Source: Verrucomicrobiaceae bacterium (GTDB lineage: Bacteria > Verrucomicrobiota > Verrucomicrobiia > Verrucomicrobiales > Verrucomicrobiaceae). Taken from it: 64,000 nucleotides of DNA. Both the position numbers and the translations under genes were made by a program. Shown piece by piece: positions 61,301-64,000 of this stretch; the stretch's first letter is position 1; every line of letters starts with the position of its first letter. The notes below the pieces were generated by a model that made no database searches, was not told where the DNA came from, and saw only the letters and a list, made by a program, of their open reading frames with translations. The DNA is taken from the NCBI GenBank assembly GCA_015075365.1, contig JABTUN010000001.1, positions 1,922,001 through 1,986,000 of the forward strand. Direction: 5' to 3'.

Positions 61301-61352
61301 TCCCGCCTGCCGTTTGAAACATGCCCTGGCTCATGGCGTTGTCGCAGCCGCC

Positions 61353-62708
61353 ATGCGATTTTTCCTTCTCTGCCTGCTCCTTGCCCCCTGCGCGCTGCTC
61401 CACGCGGCAAAGCCCAACGTGCTGGTCATCATCGCTGACGACCTCGGCTACAACGATGTCGGATTTCAAGGCTCGAAGCAGATTCCGACACCACACCTCG
61501 ACAAACTCGCCGCACGGAGCCTGCGCTGCACGAACGGCTATGTTTCGCATCCGTTTTGCAGCCCCACGCGTGCCGGGATCATGACGGGGCGTTACCAGCA
61601 CCGCTTCGGACATGAGAACAATCCCGCGTGGCTGCCGGAGAGCACCACGGCGGGCCTCTCGCTGGAGGAAACCACCTTCCCCGCGCTCATGAAGCAGGCG
61701 GGCTACACCACGGGCGCGGTGGGCAAATGGCATCTCGGCGCGCATCCGCAGTTTCATCCAAACCGGCGCGGTTTTGACGAGTACTTTGGCGTTCTGGGCG
61801 GCGGGCATGTGTATTTCCCCGGCGACAAAGGCGGTCAGGAGTACCAAATCCCGCTGAATCGAAACGGGAAGGACGAGCCGCAGACAAAATACCTCACGGA
61901 TCACTTTGGAGAGGAAGCCGCGGCCTTCGTGGGCCGTCACGCGGGCGAGGCGAGGCCGTGGATGCTCTACCTCGCCTTCAACGCACCGCACACGCCGCTC
62001 CAGGCACCGCAGGAGTGGATCGCGAAGTTTGCCGGCATCGCGGATAAAAACCGACAGGTCTATGCCGCGATGGTCGCGACGATGGACGCCGCCATCGGCA
62101 CGGTGCTGGCGAAGCTCGACGAGACGAAGCAGGCGGAGAACACGTTGATCTATTTCGTCAGCGACAACGGCGGTCCGCACCTGTCCTCCCGCAATCTCAC
62201 CGACTTCACCGACAACACTCCGCTGCGCGGCGCGAAAGGCGCGGTGTATGAGGGCGGCATGCGCGTGCCGTTTCTCGTGAGCTGGCCTGCGAAGATCAAA
62301 CCGGGAACCTATGACCAGCCCGTCATCGCGCTCGATTTCCTGCCTACCTCGCTCGCGGCGGCGGATTCCGCCGGCCTGACGCCGAAAAACCTCGATGGCG
62401 TGAATCTTCTGCCCTTCCTCACCGGCGAAAAGAGCGGGTCACCGCATGACACGCTCTTCTGGCGCAGCGGCGGCCCCGGTGGCAACAACGCCGTGCGCCG
62501 CGGGAATATGAAGCTCGTGCGCCTCGGCAAGGCGGAGCCTGAACTCTACGATCTGGCCGCTGATGTCAGTGAATCAAAGAATCTGGCCGCCGAAAAGCCG
62601 CAGATCGTGAAGGAACTCACCGCTGCCATTGCCGAGTGGGAGAAAGGCACCATCCCGCCGACCTTTGAGAGCCCGAGAGGCGGACAGCCGAAGAAGAAAA
62701 AGAAATAG
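61353..62708 (+). CDS. Secreted formylglycine-dependent sulfatase
   Basis: 451-aa exported sulfatase. Signal 'MRFFLLCLLLAPCALLHA'. 'NVLVIIADDLGYNDVG' gives the metal-ligand Asp pair (about 29-30). The FGly site C-x-P-x-R is 'PFCSPTRAGIMTGRYQHR' with Cys at about 69. 'VGKWHLG', 'FGVLGGGHVYF' and 'FVSDNGGP' complete the active site. A neighbouring anaerobic/FGE-type maturation enzyme is not seen here. The C-terminal 'KKKKK' tail is unusual but in frame. An ATG at 61314 is less likely. Substrate unknown; sulfated polysaccharides are typical. Confidence 0.95.
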   Translation: MRFFLLCLLLAPCALLHAAKPNVLVIIADDLGYNDVGFQGSKQIPTPHLDKLAARSLRCTNGYVSHPFCSPTRAGIMTGRYQHRFGHENNPAWLPESTTAGLSLEETTFPALMKQAGYTTGAVGKWHLGAHPQFHPNRRGFDEYFGVLGGGHVYFPGDKGGQEYQIPLNRNGKDEPQTKYLTDHFGEEAAAFVGRHAGEARPWMLYLAFNAPHTPLQAPQEWIAKFAGIADKNRQVYAAMVATMDAAIGTVLAKLDETKQAENTLIYFVSDNGGPHLSSRNLTDFTDNTPLRGAKGAVYEGGMRVPFLVSWPAKIKPGTYDQPVIALDFLPTSLAAADSAGLTPKNLDGVNLLPFLTGEKSGSPHDTLFWRSGGPGGNNAVRRGNMKLVRLGKAEPELYDLAADVSESKNLAAEKPQIVKELTAAIAEWEKGTIPPTFESPRGGQPKKKKK

Positions 62709-62731
62709 CCAGCACAGGGGCGTTTTTGGCA

Positions 62732-64000
62732 GGATGAAGCATCTCATGACGCGCCTGCTTTCGTTTCTTCTCCTCATTTCCCTCGCCCAGGCGGAGGACT
62801 TCGAGCCTGCGCGCGAAGTCGTGCGCAAGGCGGTTGCCAAGGGCAATCCCGAGGGCGCGGTGCTGCACATCGAGAGCGTTGAAAAGAAGGCCGTCGTGGT
62901 CGAAGGCCAGCGCGCGCTTGTGCCCGAGAAGGAGGCGATGACGGAGGACACCATCTTTGACGCGGCCTCGCTGACGAAGGTTGTCGCGACACTGCCGAGC
63001 GTGATGCTGCTCCTCGAACAGGGCAAAATCGAGCTGGAAGCGGAGGTTCGGCGCTACATCGCCGAAATGCGGCCTGGAATCACCGTGCGGCATCTGCTGA
63101 CACACACTTCAGGCCTCCGGCCTGGCATCCCGAAGGAGCCGGCATGGAGCGGTTACGACACGGGAATCCGGCTCGCAGTCGAATTGGAGCCGGAAGGGCC
63201 GCCTGACCGCTTTTTTCGTTATTCGGACATCAATTTCATCCTCCTCGGTGAAATCGTGCGACGCGTCAGTGGTGTGAAACTCGACGAATTCGCCGCGAAA
63301 CACGTCTTCGAGCCGCTGAAGATGGATTCGACGCGTTTTCTGCCTCCCGACGACTGGAAGCCGCGCATCGCGCCAACGGAGAAGGATGAAAAAAGCGTCA
63401 TGCTGCGCGGCGTGGTGCATGATCCGACCTCGCGCAAGATGGGCGGGGTCACCGGCCATGCGGGCCTCTTCACGACAGCCGGTGATCTGGCGAAGTATGC
63501 TCGAATGATCCTCAACCATGGCGCGGGGGTGCTCAAACCGGACACCGTGAGGCTCATGACCACGCCGCACACGATTGCGACCGTGTTTGAGCGCCGCGGG
63601 CTCGGCTGGGATGTCGATTCAGTCTTCAGCCGACCGCGTGGGAAAACCTTTCCCATCGGCTCCTTCGGCCACACGGGCTTTACCGGCACGAGCTTGTGGA
63701 TCGAGCCGCAGACACGCACCTTCGTCATCTTCATGAGCTCGCGGCTGCATCCGGATGGGAACGGCAGCGTGCGTGATTTGTATGAGGAGATCGGCACGGC
63801 GGCGGGGCAGGGCATGACCTTCGAGGTGCAAACCGGTCCGCCCTGGCCTCGTGGCGAAAAAGAAGTGCCGACGGTGCTCAACGGCATTGATGTGCTTGTG
63901 CGGCGGAAGTTTGCCGATCTGAAGGGGTTGCGCGTCGGTTTGATCACGAATCACACGGGCATCGATGCACAACGCCGCAGCACGATCGACCTGCTGGCCG
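62732..64000 (+). CDS. Serine hydrolase (beta-lactamase family) fused to DUF1343/NamZ domain, partial
   Basis: At least 423 codons, running off the right edge. Signal 'RLLSFLLLISLAQAED'. The serine-hydrolase domain has 'DAASLTKVVATLPSVML' (S-x-x-K, about residues 74-77), 'RYSDINFILLGEIV' (Y-S-D) and 'FGHTGFTGTSLWIEP' (H-T-G). From about residue 385, 'VPTVLNGIDVLVRRKFADLKGLRVGLITNHTGID' is the start of DUF1343, the family of NamZ exo-acetylmuramidases. It may cleave muropeptides at two bonds for peptidoglycan recycling. 23 nt after the sulfatase stop, so perhaps in its operon. Confidence 0.93.

Overview
The window is high-GC bacterial chromosome, and its gene content points to a member of the Verrucomicrobia, probably near Verrucomicrobiaceae/Prosthecobacter. 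This is an inference from families, not from a marker gene. The evidence is the planctomycete/verrucomicrobial cytochrome pair PSD1 + DUF1501, a double-length tandem UvrA (as in Chlamydiae and other PVC bacteria), formylglycine-type sulfatases, a Tat-exported Gfo/Idh/MocA oxidoreductase, a serine hydrolase-DUF1343 fusion and many short secreted proteins. No rRNA, tRNA, CRISPR array, prophage or transposase gene was seen. Genes are dense and commonly joined by 4-nt ATGA overlaps. Several genes have plausible promoters of the form TTGNNN-N16/17-TANNNN.

Layout. 1-9.5 kb: partial Lhr-like helicase; divergent PSD1/DUF1501 operon; a Cys/Met-metabolism PLP enzyme; a secreted beta-propeller protein; pyrH. 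9.5-16.7 kb: a four-gene minus-strand operon of secreted proteins (WD40-like, unknown, CsgG-like, giant ankyrin protein) lying between pyrH and frr, genes that are usually adjacent. 17.4-23.1 kb: an arsenic island (arsC, aquaporin, DUF6428 protein, arsR; arsM and a SigZ-like sigma factor; arsD-arsA) with two matching palindromic operators and no ArsB/Acr3 pump. 23.2-32 kb: a P1B-4 type metal ATPase, pgsA-ridA, a four-gene oxidoreductase/transporter operon and an ECF sigma factor followed by a large von Willebrand A protein with an anti-sigma-like N-terminus.

34.8-35.45 kb is a non-coding gap between convergent genes. It holds a striking array of about 21 degenerate units in strict 21-nt register. 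35.4-52.9 kb is mostly housekeeping and small-module content: an MFS transporter, a UPF0175/DUF3368 toxin-antitoxin pair with an apparently broken toxin, trxB, an L,D-transpeptidase, a rhodanese, hemC, exonuclease III, murJ, an orphan sugar-binding protein, a ParE-type toxin-antitoxin pair, a NYN protein, DedA, an OmpA-domain protein and trmB. 52.9-64 kb: tandem UvrA, a decayed kinase-like pseudogene, a rare HldE2-PurN fusion, a sulfatase and the start of a beta-lactamase-family/DUF1343 protein.

A theme that runs through the window is invasion by short palindromic or direct repeats. They sit between genes, at start and stop codons, and in frame inside uvrA (twice) and the PSD1 gene. The strongest unexplained signals are the 21-nt array, these in-gene repeats, the secreted ankyrin/CsgG-like operon and the HldE2-PurN fusion.
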